A stretch of DNA of 10,474 bases from JALEFZ01 sp039817415 (GTDB lineage Bacteria; Bacteroidota; Bacteroidia; J057): contig JBCBVV010000091.1 in assembly GCA_039817415.1 (NCBI GenBank), positions 1-10,474 on the forward strand, in the 5' to 3' direction. A program made the position numbers and the translations under genes. Numbering within the stretch: the stretch's first letter is position 1; each line of letters opens with the position of its first letter. A model generated the notes under the pieces. It worked only from the letters and a program-made list of their open reading frames with translations, did no database searches and was not told where the DNA came from. Below, in pieces: positions 1-8,045 of the stretch.

Positions 1-47
1 CTGTCCCGATAGCGATCGGGATGGAAGAGTAGGTCGACGCCACCTTT
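1..47 (+). rRNA. rrf: 5S ribosomal RNA, 3' end (partial, cut by window edge)
   Basis: This is the last third of a 5S rRNA gene. Visible are the helix IV hairpin (arms tcccgat and atcggga around loop agcg), then the loop E / helix V strand gaagagtaggtcg, then cgccacct, which in Bacteroidota 5S pairs with the 5' end to form helix I. Aligned by eye it follows the E. coli 5S 3' half, where the matching part is gagagtagg. The 5' two thirds lie outside the window. The mature 3' end is set to about 45-47 by helix I. A strong terminator follows directly, as expected for the last gene of an rRNA operon transcribed rightwards. Identification rests on remembered 5S consensus, not a covariance search. 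Confidence 0.82.
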
Positions 48-55
48 AAATTGGG

Positions 56-90
56 TCCCGATACAATGTGTCGGGATCTTTTTTTTGTTT
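56..90 (+). terminator. rRNA operon intrinsic terminator
   Basis: The arms at 56-64 (tcccgatac) and 68-76 (gtgtcggga) form a nine-pair stem with one G-U pair and a three-base loop. It is followed by tc and a run of eight T (79-86). It lies about ten bases after the 5S 3' end and faces rightwards, so it would end the rRNA operon transcript. Confidence 0.85.
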
Positions 91-108
91 GGAAAAGAAG
101 CAAAGAAA

Positions 109-169
109 TAGCGCCGATGGTACTGTCCCGATAGCAATCGGGATAGAAGAGTAGGTCGAGGCCACCTTT
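109..169 (+). pseudogene. Decayed partial copy of 5S rRNA 3' half
   Basis: A second 5S fragment begins at the loop motif tagcgccgatggta and runs through helix IV to ccacct, ending near 168. No 5' half is present: the bases before it (91-108) are purine-rich and unlike 5S. Over the 65 bases shared with copy one it differs at three positions: the helix IV loop (agca for agcg), a g-to-a change after helix IV, and gaggcc for gacgcc. The last change alters the 3' strand of helix I. The terminator is also damaged: the 5' arm tcccgataca remains at 178-187 and a T run follows at 191-196, but the arm gtgtcggga is gone. It cannot form a full 5S RNA and is probably a relic of tandem duplication or of recombination at the rRNA operon end. 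Confidence 0.75.
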
Positions 170-187
170 AAATTGGGTCCCGATACA

Positions 188-640
188 GTGGTTTTTTATG
201 CCCCAGCCTACCTAATCAAATTATCCTAGCCAACATACAAGGATAAAAGGCCTCTCATACACCCAAAGCTCACAGGAAACATCCTCTAGAAGATAGTATA
301 TGGGTCGAGATATAGGAGTAACTACATCCAATTTAATCGACATCCCTATCATTAAAGACCTTATTGCTGTTATGAACAGAGGAGAATACTAGTGGAAACA
401 ACAATTGAGTATCCTTGTTATTGTTCAAACCGATTGGGCCTATATTTACCTATCATTCTATTGGTTGACCATCCTGTAATTTTACTTATAGGTTAAACTT
501 ATTGAAGCACAAAGGTTCCAATTCTAACTGACTGGTATGTTAAAGGGAAGGTAATCCGTATTGGTCATGCCTGATGAGGATAAGCAAAAGTAGATCATGC
601 TCACATGTTTATGCGATCAGCACAATTATCAGTAAACATC
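188..640. other. Intergenic stretch without a convincing gene
   Basis: About 450 bases between the 5S relic and the terminator of the large minus-strand gene. The best + strand ORF is only 30 codons (ATG at 300, TAG at 390-392), has no recognisable motif and an in-frame stop just upstream. I see no tRNA, CRISPR or inverted-repeat IS ends. It may be decayed former coding sequence, but nothing in it can be assigned. Confidence 0.6.
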
Positions 641-641
641 A

Positions 642-678
642 AAAAAGGAGGCCCTATATTTAGCTGGGCCTCCTTTTT
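642..678 (-). terminator. Intrinsic terminator of the dehydrogenase gene, usable in both directions
   Basis: A perfect 13-pair stem (aaaaaggaggccc at 642-654, gggcctccttttt at 666-678) encloses an 11-base loop. Read on the minus strand, the GC-rich part is followed by six T, and it sits about 20 bases past the TAA of the large gene. Read rightwards it has five T. It therefore probably stops transcripts from both converging units. Confidence 0.88.
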
Positions 679-698
679 CCATGATTAAGCTTGATTCT

Positions 699-3600
699 TT
701 ATCGGACGATCAACTTTCTACTTTGCTTGTTACTTCTATCCTTGTTGCTAAGACGGATAATATACATCCCTCCTGCAAGCTGAGATTGAATTGTATAGGG
801 TTTAACTCCAGCAGTAATGTTAACCGATTCTGTATGGGCTACTTTACCATCTAATCCTACTATTTCTACTTTAATCTCCTGTTGTAGATCGCTTTCGATC
901 TTTAGGAAGAACTCATGGCCCTTATCCACAGGATTCGGGAAAATATCAAAAGTCAACGGACTAAGGTTGGGTTTCAAGACGATGGACTCAGTATTAGACA
1001 TGTATTCTGAACCATCGACATCTACCATTCTAACTCGATAGAACAATTCACCAGGCTCAGGATAGGTATCTGTAAACTGATATCTAGCTCTTGAAGAATT
1101 CCCTTTGCTACCCTGTTTGTTGATTCCAAGGAAGTTCACTCCGTCTGTAGACTTTTCCAAAACGAAGAAGTTTACGTTTTTTTCATTTATAGTTTCCCAT
1201 TCTAGAAGAAGGTGATCTCCCTCTGGCTTTAAATCGAGTGCAAAGCTGGAGGCAGCTAAAATACTGGATGATTCTGGATACAAGAATCGAGTGGGAATAA
1301 CTTCACGATCGATATTGGTATGCGTCCACTCCATCTCTACCTGAGCATACACCTGATTCTGGTAATATTCTATTTGAATGGGGACTCGTTGCCAAGCTGT
1401 AAGATTGACATTAGCCGAGAAGGTGGTAGCAGCATGGTCATTCCACTCGTCAATGACAAGAACCCCATCAATCCAAACTCTAATTCCGTCATCTGCAGTA
1501 AAGTCCAAAGCATAATTACCTGAGAAGGGAGGTTCTAACTCTCCTTTCCACATGATAGAATAGGTACTATACTCCATTTGGTTAACAGGTTTTTGGTTAC
1601 TCCAGAAGAAATCAATTTCTGGATCTATTTGAGCATAGACAGAATCCGTCAAATCAGGATTGTCGTAATAGCGGCCAAATAAACCTGTTCCATTGGCATA
1701 GCTTGTAGATGGACTAACAAAGAATTTTCTCTGAACCACAGGTGCTGCAGCAAGGTTCCCATTTCCGTCCTGAGAAGCTTCTACAACTACGTAACCTTCT
1801 GAACCAGTTAAGTTGAGCGTATTTCCAGCTATTGTAGCTGGTCCAGAAACTACAGAGTAGGACACAGGAAGGCCTGAGCTGGAAGTCGCATTTAAAGTGA
1901 TGCTAGGGGTAGAAGTCAATTGATCTGGAATTTCAGGGAAATCAATAGCCTGATAATTTAATAAATCGCAATTACCTTCATGTAGGAGGACATTCCTAAA
2001 AAATGAGTTGCCATTCGCAGGAGCAGCATCATGATCGGCAATGAATACTAGTCTGTCATAGGATCCATTTGGAATGAGTTGCCCGATAGGAATGTTATAG
2101 TGTTGGAAGTTGCCACTTCCATCATAAGTGTCATAGCCTGTTACACCCCCTGTAGCTTGTGTACCATATAATTTGACACGATTGGCATCACTCGTATTGT
2201 CGGTATCCAAGCCGATAGCATGTTCTTCTCCTTGAATCGTACTAGCAAATTCAAATTCAAGAACCGTAAAGGGCGTAATGGTGTAAGGATAATCTACTTT
2301 TTTCCATCCATTGTCTTGTACCTCGATGGTAGAACCTCCATTCGTAATTGCACCCGTACCAAAGTCTTGAGAGGAATCATAGCTGTCCAAAGAGCTTGTG
2401 GAAAAATCTAAAGGAGGACAAGTAGAAGCCCTTGTTTTATCCAAATTCATGATCCAATCCTTCACAAGTGCTACCCCTGAAGAGTCCATTTGGTTTTTAG
2501 CTAAGGGGGGCATAGAATACCCCTCGTGCACAGATTCTAATCTTTCTAGTAAGATGGAATTAATCGTATCGCCTGGTATGATTAACCTCCCTGCTGCAAA
2601 TCCTAAGCTTGCTAAAGCTTGTTTATATATAACAGACGATAGCTCGTTTCCTTCATAATAACGGGCATCAAAGTTTGCCAAAACACTAGAACCGGGTCTA
2701 TGACAATATCCACAGTTGCTATTGAGATAAGCCAGTGTTCTGTCTAATAGTGGAACAGAGTTATCATCAATCTCTGGAGCTTTGGCGTTATTAAGTAAAT
2801 TGATTGTATCAGGAGCCGTGTCAAAAATATCCAAGGAAGCCAAAGTCGTAAGCTGATTGGCAGTTCGACCTGTCTGAGGGTAGAATGCATCTCCATTTAA
2901 TTGAGCAGTTTGTGGCCCTAAGACGCCCTCAGTTGTGCTCGTATGACATATCTGGCATTCACTTCGTGAAGGAAATAGCCATTCTACCTGTCTATTTCCA
3001 GTTGGTGTTGTAATGTTAATGGTGTCTCTTTCCCCACTTGTCAACAAGGTAGCATCAGTTTGCGCATCATTCCACTTGTAGGATAAGCCATAGAACTCAT
3101 TCCCCGTACCCTGAACTATAATTCTTGTTTCTATCTTTTTCCTTGTAGCTGGATTAGACTCATCCGTTTGATATTCAAAGTGTTTAACTGTTATAGAACC
3201 GTCTGGGAACTGCCATTCGCCATCCTCAGAATAGGTGATTCTCTCCCCAGCAGAGTTATGTGTACCATCGTTGGGAACAATCATATATCGAGTCTTGATA
3301 GCATTGTCAGACCAAAAAGGAACATTCAGGTCATAAGGAATGGTATACGACTCAGGGGTCATATTGGTCAGATCCGAAAAAATATTCAGCTGTGAAAGAA
3401 GCGATGGTGGATCTGGGGGAGCTACACCTGCGGCTGTTAGTTTCATAACCTGGCCATTTCCGCTTCCATTGGCCATCCGCATAACATATAGTTCGTTATT
3501 TGCATCATATCCAAAACCACCTATGCCACTTTTTCCAGATCCAATGGATGGGATGACCAATTGGGTAACCACTGGGCTTGTAATATTGGAAAAATCCATT

Positions 3601-4781
3601 GACCAAATTCTCCTAGAGTTGTTGTCCGCGAAGACATATTTTCCGTAGAGGGCTGGAAGTGAGGATCCTCTGTAGACTGTTCCTCCAATAATGGCTTTAT
3701 CGTTACTGCTGTGATCATACTCATAGACAGGTATGATATCTATCCCGTAATGATTTGTCGGGAAAGGATCTGGACCATTTTGTAAGCCCTCCTTATAGGC
3801 CCACTGGTAATTTCCTCCCTTGTAGAGAAGGTTAATTTCCTCCCTTTTGGATTGACCTACGTCCCCAAACCAAATCTGACCTGTAACAGGATCTTTCATC
3901 GCCCGATAGGGATTTCGCATTCCTATTGCATAGAATTCTTCAAGAATTGAGCTATCGCTAGCCAAAAATGGATTGTCGTTGGGAATATAATAGTTGGCAG
4001 TTGTGGATACATCTGAGCCAGGAAGTAAGCTGGGATGGCGTCTGATAGGGTGGCTTGTCAAGGGATTTCTGTCAACATCAATTCTAAGGATTCCGGCAAA
4101 CAGCCTTTCATCCATAACTTGTGCAGTATTGTAGGAATTGCTCCCCCCTCCTTCATCCCCGAGGGATACATACAAATATCCATCATCACCAAAAACGAGG
4201 CTACCTCCTTGATGGTTTTGGGCCTGATCTATCTGCTGAATCAACACCAACTCCGAGGTAGGATCCAAACTTGCCTGACTTGTTGGTTTGGTAAAGCGTG
4301 ATACCCTTGTGTAGAAATTAGAACTTGGACCTTTCCAAGTGTAAAAGACATATACATAGTTTGAATCGATCCCATATCGTGGGTGGAAGGCTAAATCGAG
4401 CATCCCACTTTCACCACCGTTTCTTACCTGAGGTTGGATGTCAAGAAAAGTAGTGGGGGCTGCAGGAGAGGCAACATTGTCAAATGCCATGATTTCTCCA
4501 CTCATTTGGACAACCATTAACCTATTAGACCCGGGCTCTGGTTTCATAGATAGAGGGAGGTTAAAGGTCAGCCCAGGGAAGGCATCCACCAGGGTATATC
4601 CTCCAGTACCAACACCTGGTGTGGTGGAAGGAAATGTTCCATTAAGATATGTACCTACAGCAGCCGGGCCATTCAAGCCTGACATAAAGATTTGCTTAGG
4701 AATAAAGGCCACCAATACCAAGGCAGCTGCAATGAGGACTATTCTCCTCAATAAAGGGTTAGTAGATAAGAGGGCTCGCAT
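699..4781 (-). CDS. T9SS-secreted PQQ-dependent sugar dehydrogenase / cytochrome c fusion with PA14 domain
   Basis: A 1360-residue exported redox protein. Residues 13-27 form an N-terminal hydrophobic segment after RR (Sec signal or anchor). Residues about 62-450 are a glucose/sorbosone dehydrogenase beta-propeller: the HQGG motif at H190 matches the catalytic-base region of soluble glucose dehydrogenase, and GMRNP at 287-291 is also typical. Residues about 460-780 resemble the HNE_0200-type cytochrome family, with two haem motifs, CQICH (609-613) and CGYCH (690-694), and a possible axial Met at M757 in SMPPL. Then come a beta-sandwich domain with HAIGLDTDN (about 790-938), an Ig-like domain (945-1022), PA14 (1031-1168), an FN3-like domain (1180-1268) and a type A T9SS sorting domain from about 1275 ending in KLIVR. 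Sugar oxidation by PQQ with electron transfer to the haems at the cell surface is inferred; the substrate is unknown. The ATG start gives a sensible signal sequence and has no Shine-Dalgarno. A terminator follows about 20 bases after the stop. Confidence 0.9.
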   Translation of the reverse strand: MRALLSTNPLLRRIVLIAAALVLVAFIPKQIFMSGLNGPAAVGTYLNGTFPSTTPGVGTGGYTLVDAFPGLTFNLPLSMKPEPGSNRLMVVQMSGEIMAFDNVASPAAPTTFLDIQPQVRNGGESGMLDLAFHPRYGIDSNYVYVFYTWKGPSSNFYTRVSRFTKPTSQASLDPTSELVLIQQIDQAQNHQGGSLVFGDDGYLYVSLGDEGGGSNSYNTAQVMDERLFAGILRIDVDRNPLTSHPIRRHPSLLPGSDVSTTANYYIPNDNPFLASDSSILEEFYAIGMRNPYRAMKDPVTGQIWFGDVGQSKREEINLLYKGGNYQWAYKEGLQNGPDPFPTNHYGIDIIPVYEYDHSSNDKAIIGGTVYRGSSLPALYGKYVFADNNSRRIWSMDFSNITSPVVTQLVIPSIGSGKSGIGGFGYDANNELYVMRMANGSGNGQVMKLTAAGVAPPDPPSLLSQLNIFSDLTNMTPESYTIPYDLNVPFWSDNAIKTRYMIVPNDGTHNSAGERITYSEDGEWQFPDGSITVKHFEYQTDESNPATRKKIETRIIVQGTGNEFYGLSYKWNDAQTDATLLTSGERDTINITTPTGNRQVEWLFPSRSECQICHTSTTEGVLGPQTAQLNGDAFYPQTGRTANQLTTLASLDIFDTAPDTINLLNNAKAPEIDDNSVPLLDRTLAYLNSNCGYCHRPGSSVLANFDARYYEGNELSSVIYKQALASLGFAAGRLIIPGDTINSILLERLESVHEGYSMPPLAKNQMDSSGVALVKDWIMNLDKTRASTCPPLDFSTSSLDSYDSSQDFGTGAITNGGSTIEVQDNGWKKVDYPYTITPFTVLEFEFASTIQGEEHAIGLDTDNTSDANRVKLYGTQATGGVTGYDTYDGSGNFQHYNIPIGQLIPNGSYDRLVFIADHDAAPANGNSFFRNVLLHEGNCDLLNYQAIDFPEIPDQLTSTPSITLNATSSSGLPVSYSVVSGPATIAGNTLNLTGSEGYVVVEASQDGNGNLAAAPVVQRKFFVSPSTSYANGTGLFGRYYDNPDLTDSVYAQIDPEIDFFWSNQKPVNQMEYSTYSIMWKGELEPPFSGNYALDFTADDGIRVWIDGVLVIDEWNDHAATTFSANVNLTAWQRVPIQIEYYQNQVYAQVEMEWTHTNIDREVIPTRFLYPESSSILAASSFALDLKPEGDHLLLEWETINEKNVNFFVLEKSTDGVNFLGINKQGSKGNSSRARYQFTDTYPEPGELFYRVRMVDVDGSEYMSNTESIVLKPNLSPLTFDIFPNPVDKGHEFFLKIESDLQQEIKVEIVGLDGKVAHTESVNITAGVKPYTIQSQLAGGMYIIRLSNKDRSNKQSRKLIVR

Positions 4782-5121
4782 AGATGATCACTTAAATACG
4801 TCTGTAGCTGTGCTGTGGGAAACGAGATAAATCGTCATAGCTCCTGTCATCGATTGATTACAGGTTGAGACGCGCTTTTTAGAAGGGGAATTGCTAAACA
4901 AGTGACATTACAAATGTAAGAAAAAGCAGTAATAACCTAATCATTTACCAGGCTAAAGTTGAGAGTTCATAAAAAAATAATGAGGAAAATAGGAAATTTT
5001 GATAAGTGGGATAATGGAAAATGCCTAGTAGGATTCAGCAGGTCTACAAAATCCAGGTTGTTTAATTGGAGGTCAATAATGAGGGAGTTTTCAAATGAAT
5101 CAAAGATAAATAATGTTTTCT
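4782..5121. other. Intergenic region between response regulator and dehydrogenase
   Basis: About 340 bases that probably hold the dehydrogenase promoter and a long 5' leader. A -7-like element lies at 4911-4918. I see no coding sequence and no clear terminator for the upstream regulator gene: there is an A7 run at 4970-4976 (T7 on the minus strand), but only a weak A/T stem next to it. Read-through from the regulator into the dehydrogenase therefore cannot be excluded. Confidence 0.5.
4911..4918 (-). promoter_or_regulatory. Candidate Bacteroidota -7 element for the dehydrogenase
   Basis: The minus strand reads TACATTTG, an exact match to TAnnTTTG. It would start transcription roughly 120 bases before the ATG. 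No good -33 TTG is found at the usual distance; the nearest resemblance is TTAGG. The element overlaps a small inverted repeat (ttaca-aa-tgtaa). Such an eight-base match arises by chance fairly often, so confidence is low. Confidence 0.35.
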
Positions 5122-5781
5122 TTATATGTTTTTGAATTTCTCAAGATCCACTAGGTTCCTCAAGATCGCCTCTCTTACTAAGCCAGCTGTATTTTTTACA
5201 TCTAACTTATTTCTGAGGTTCCTACGATGGGTTTCTACGCCAGTTGGGCCGATGTCCAAAATGCCTCCAATCTCAGAAGTAGAATATTCCTCTACCAATA
5301 ATTGCAGTACCTCTCGCTCTCTTGGGGTGAGTTTGATCCCAGGTCCTTTTATGTAAAGTTGTCGCTGATAGTCCATTAAGGACTTCATGATTTCTACGCT
5401 GTAATAGGTCTCTCCTCGATGAACTTTGGCAATAGCATCAATGAGTTCACCAGCATCAGAGTCCTTCAACATAAAGCCAGATACTTTGTGCTGAAGAAGC
5501 TGATGGACAAGGGCACCGTGTTTGAACATGGTGATAACAATGACCTTAATTGAGGGAAAATGCTCATTTAGATAGGCAGTTGCCTCTATCCCATCCATAT
5601 GATTCTCGCCCATTCTGACATCCATGAGGACAATATCAACTTCTAATTGAGAAAGCAATTCAATGGCAGCTTCGGGATGCGGGGCCGTTCCTACCACTTC
5701 ATAATGTTCTTCATCTTCTAGTAAAAGTTGGAGAGAGCTGGCAAAGAGTTGATGGTCATCTACGATCAATAAGCGTATCAT
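5122..5781 (-). CDS. NarL/LuxR-family response regulator
   Basis: A 219-residue cytoplasmic DNA-binding regulator, normal length for the family. Residues 2-125 are a receiver domain: acidic pocket D8/D9, phospho-acceptor D54 in LMDVRM, switch T84 and K106 in MLKD. Residues about 150-212 are a LuxR-type helix-turn-helix (LTPREREVLQLL, then TGVETHRRNLRNKL). I chose the ATG at 5779-5781 because MIRLLIVDDH is the canonical receiver start and AAGGA lies just before it; the frame is open 19 codons further up, but only to a TTG. The gene lies 164 bases downstream of the sensor kinase stop, with no terminator seen between them, so the kinase is its likely partner. One oddity: the loop after D54 reads GENHMDG where PxMDG is usual, two residues longer and without the Pro. 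Target genes cannot be read from the sequence. Confidence 0.93.
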   Translation of the reverse strand: MIRLLIVDDHQLFASSLQLLLEDEEHYEVVGTAPHPEAAIELLSQLEVDIVLMDVRMGENHMDGIEATAYLNEHFPSIKVIVITMFKHGALVHQLLQHKVSGFMLKDSDAGELIDAIAKVHRGETYYSVEIMKSLMDYQRQLYIKGPGIKLTPREREVLQLLVEEYSTSEIGGILDIGPTGVETHRRNLRNKLDVKNTAGLVREAILRNLVDLEKFKNI

Positions 5782-5945
5782 TCTTCCTTGCATTTCTTGG
5801 GGTGGACAATGAAGGAAAATAGGAATTTCTTGAATCAATCAGAATAAATAGCTTCAAAAAGGGTAATAAATATTAAGATGGAAATACGGAATTTTGCATA
5901 GTTCCCATGAATAGACACTTTAGTAGAAGGTAAAACACCTCTTGT

Positions 5946-8045
5946 TTAGTTGTCTACTTGCTGGAAATTGGGTTTTAGGGGAATGGAAATATAGGACTGA
6001 GTTCCCCTGCGTGGGTGTGATTGCAAATCCCAAGAAGCTTCCATTTGTTTGACCCTTTGCTGAATGCTTTGCAAACCCATTCCGGGAAGTTTATCTCCTG
6101 GATGGTAGATAAATCCTTGTCCATCGTCAATAAATGACATTTCAAGCAAGTGATTCTTTTTCTTGATGGAAAGCGAGACGTGCTTAGCCTGCGCGTGTTT
6201 GATGATGTTTTGAAAATGCTCTTGTATGATTCTATACAGATGAAGTTCGATCTCAGGCTGGAGTTCAATTATTTTTAATTCCTCAATGTCAAGGTCCAAC
6301 TGGAAAGAGTTGGCATGGGACAGGGTATCTGTCAACTGGCGAATGGCTTCCTCTAAGCTTGCATAGGCCAAAGGGCGGGCCGACATCTGATGGGAGAGGC
6401 TTCTTATGTCGTTGACAGCTGCATTGAGTAACTGGAGGGCTTGTTTGTAGCTTTTTTGTGCAGGGCTTTCTTCGGGCATTTTCCTTCCGATGGATGAAAA
6501 CATAACCTTTAGGGCTGCCATGGTTCCCCCGACACCATCGTGTAGCTCAGCGGCGATCCGTTGTCTCTCTATTTCTTGCCCTTCGATGAGGTCGGTAAGG
6601 GAGGAAATCTCTCTTTTTCGAAGTTCATCAAGGAGTAAATTCTGCTCAATTTCGGCCTGCTTACGTAAGTTATCTTCTTTGAGGGCTTGGCGTTTTTTGA
6701 GCTGTTGGTAGAAGATGTAGAAGATGGCCGCCGTCAGGATAAGGGATAAGAAGAGGAGGACATTTGCTAGGAGGGAGATTCTGGCTTGAGCTTGGGCTTG
6801 TTTAGCTATGAGTTGGTTTTGTTTGAGTAACTGATTTTTTTGTTTTATCTGAAATTGAATCGTGAGAAGAGCCAATTCTTTTTTTATCTCAATATCTTGT
6901 ATAGAGTCAGCAAGGCTAGTGGCTTTTTGGTGCGATATCAAAGCTTCTCCTAACTGATCTAAATCGAAGTATATTTTGGACTCTAGATAAAATAAATCCC
7001 TTTGTCGTTCAAGATCATCTATCTTAAAGGCTTTTGATTGAGCCTGAGATACCATAAATAAAGCTTTTTTGTATTCTCCTATTTTTCTAAGGCACCAGGC
7101 ATAATTTTCCATTAGTTTTAGCCTTATTACTTCAAATGAAGGTATTGGGTTAACCTTTAGCTCTAATCCTTTTTGAAAATACTTTATAGCATCATTACAA
7201 TTATCTGACTTGAAATAGATCAGCCCAAGATTGTTATATATACTAATTAGTTCATCAGTATAATTTTTCTTTTTTGCTAAATAAAGAGCTTGATTTAAAA
7301 TGTATATTGGTTTGGAATATGAATTACCGCCTCTTTTATATTCTTCAATTCCCAAGATAGTTGCAATAATCTGCATTGAGCTAACCATTAGTGCGGTATC
7401 CTTGATTACTTTTGCTGATGTAAGTACTATTTGATATGTCTGTTTTGCAGTATTGTAATCTTCGAGGGAAAGATAAATGTCTCCTATCGTATAATAGCAT
7501 TCCAAGACCTCTGACTTTTTCTTCTCTTTTTCATAAAGAGCCAAAGCTTTTTGAGCCGAATTCAAGGCTTTTACATATTTCCCTAATTGTTTTGAGTAAA
7601 GTGCTAAATTAAAAAGAGCTGAGGCAAGTATTTGATTGTTTCCTAGTTCTTCAGCAATTATTACGGAACTATCCATATAGATAATTGCACTATCAACTTT
7701 ATTTAACGCAAAGAGGCAATTGCTAACTCTGCCATAAAACTTCCTTATATAGGGTCGCTTGTTTAAGGCCTTAGCGTATAATAGTCCTCTCCTTGCTAAT
7801 TGTAAAGCAAAAAGAGGATTATCATATCTATTGTTCCATACAAAGGTTGCTAAACTATCTAGTTTTTGAGAAGGGATTGTAATGTGTTGAAACTGATCCC
7901 AAGTGGAATCAATATCATTCGCCCAAGCCGATCTTAATGGCAACAGAATAGCAAACCATATGAGAATAGCACCCCAATTAGTCTGGTTTTTCCTTTCTTG
8001 GTGCTGTCGCTGGGGTACCTTCCTTGTCCTTTGAAACACTTGCAT
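5946..8045 (-). CDS. TPR-containing sensor histidine kinase (HisKA_3 / NarX-DegS type)
   Basis: About 699 residues from the ATG at 8045 (a GTG lies directly before it, at 8048). Positions below count from that GTG. Residues about 26-43 are a hydrophobic signal segment ending in SAWA, so residues 45-420 are probably periplasmic. They hold several TPR-like helical repeats (about 60-385; for example YYTIGDIYLSLEDYNTA and YNNLGLIYFKSDNCNDAI) followed by a Q/K-rich coiled coil. One membrane helix spans about 425-447, then a second coiled coil. The dimerisation domain carries ELHDGVGG with phospho-acceptor H503. The ATPase domain shows N614 (HFQNIIKHA), DDGQGF (641-646) and GMGL (656-659), so it looks active. 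It pairs with the response regulator downstream. The ligand is unknown; TPRs suggest protein or peptide sensing. The first 24 residues overlap the small acidic ORF, and the start is therefore uncertain. The TPR part is much poorer in GC than the kinase part. Confidence 0.92.
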   Translation of the reverse strand: MQVFQRTRKVPQRQHQERKNQTNWGAILIWFAILLPLRSAWANDIDSTWDQFQHITIPSQKLDSLATFVWNNRYDNPLFALQLARRGLLYAKALNKRPYIRKFYGRVSNCLFALNKVDSAIIYMDSSVIIAEELGNNQILASALFNLALYSKQLGKYVKALNSAQKALALYEKEKKKSEVLECYYTIGDIYLSLEDYNTAKQTYQIVLTSAKVIKDTALMVSSMQIIATILGIEEYKRGGNSYSKPIYILNQALYLAKKKNYTDELISIYNNLGLIYFKSDNCNDAIKYFQKGLELKVNPIPSFEVIRLKLMENYAWCLRKIGEYKKALFMVSQAQSKAFKIDDLERQRDLFYLESKIYFDLDQLGEALISHQKATSLADSIQDIEIKKELALLTIQFQIKQKNQLLKQNQLIAKQAQAQARISLLANVLLFLSLILTAAIFYIFYQQLKKRQALKEDNLRKQAEIEQNLLLDELRKREISSLTDLIEGQEIERQRIAAELHDGVGGTMAALKVMFSSIGRKMPEESPAQKSYKQALQLLNAAVNDIRSLSHQMSARPLAYASLEEAIRQLTDTLSHANSFQLDLDIEELKIIELQPEIELHLYRIIQEHFQNIIKHAQAKHVSLSIKKKNHLLEMSFIDDGQGFIYHPGDKLPGMGLQSIQQRVKQMEASWDLQSHPRRGTQSYISIPLKPNFQQVDN

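Larger units (their letters stand above)
1..187 (+). repeat. Direct repeat pair, 65 bases, offset 122 bases
   Basis: Bases 1-65 and 123-187 are the same sequence with three substitutions. The repeat covers the 5S helix IV to 3' end and continues through the post-gene spacer tttaaattgggtcccgat, so the duplicated block included non-coding flank and the first terminator arm. Copy two also extends leftwards to 109; the matching part of copy one is outside the window, so the true repeat length is unknown. Confidence 0.9.

Noticed and set aside
1..190. Repeated block with hairpins as a mobile element or CRISPR-like array
   Set aside because: Only two copies exist, and the repeat matches the 3' half of 5S rRNA plus its terminator region, which explains both the hairpin and the repetition.
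300..392. A 30-codon + strand ORF in the gap after the 5S relic
   Set aside because: It is short, has no recognisable motif, no ribosome site and a stop directly upstream in frame; this length is expected by chance.
4438..4830. A 130-codon + strand ORF opposite the dehydrogenase start
   Set aside because: It lies antisense to well-supported coding sequence with clear domains, and its translation has no domain-like pattern.
4861..4920. cctgt/acagg hairpin near 4843-4865 and ttaca/tgtaa near 4908-4919 as a riboswitch
   Set aside because: The stems are five bases long with no wider fold or known consensus that I can recognise.
5782..5838. Longer N-terminus of the response regulator starting at a TTG
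   Set aside because: The added 19 residues are not part of a receiver domain, and an ATG with AAGGA before it starts exactly at MIRLLIVDDH.
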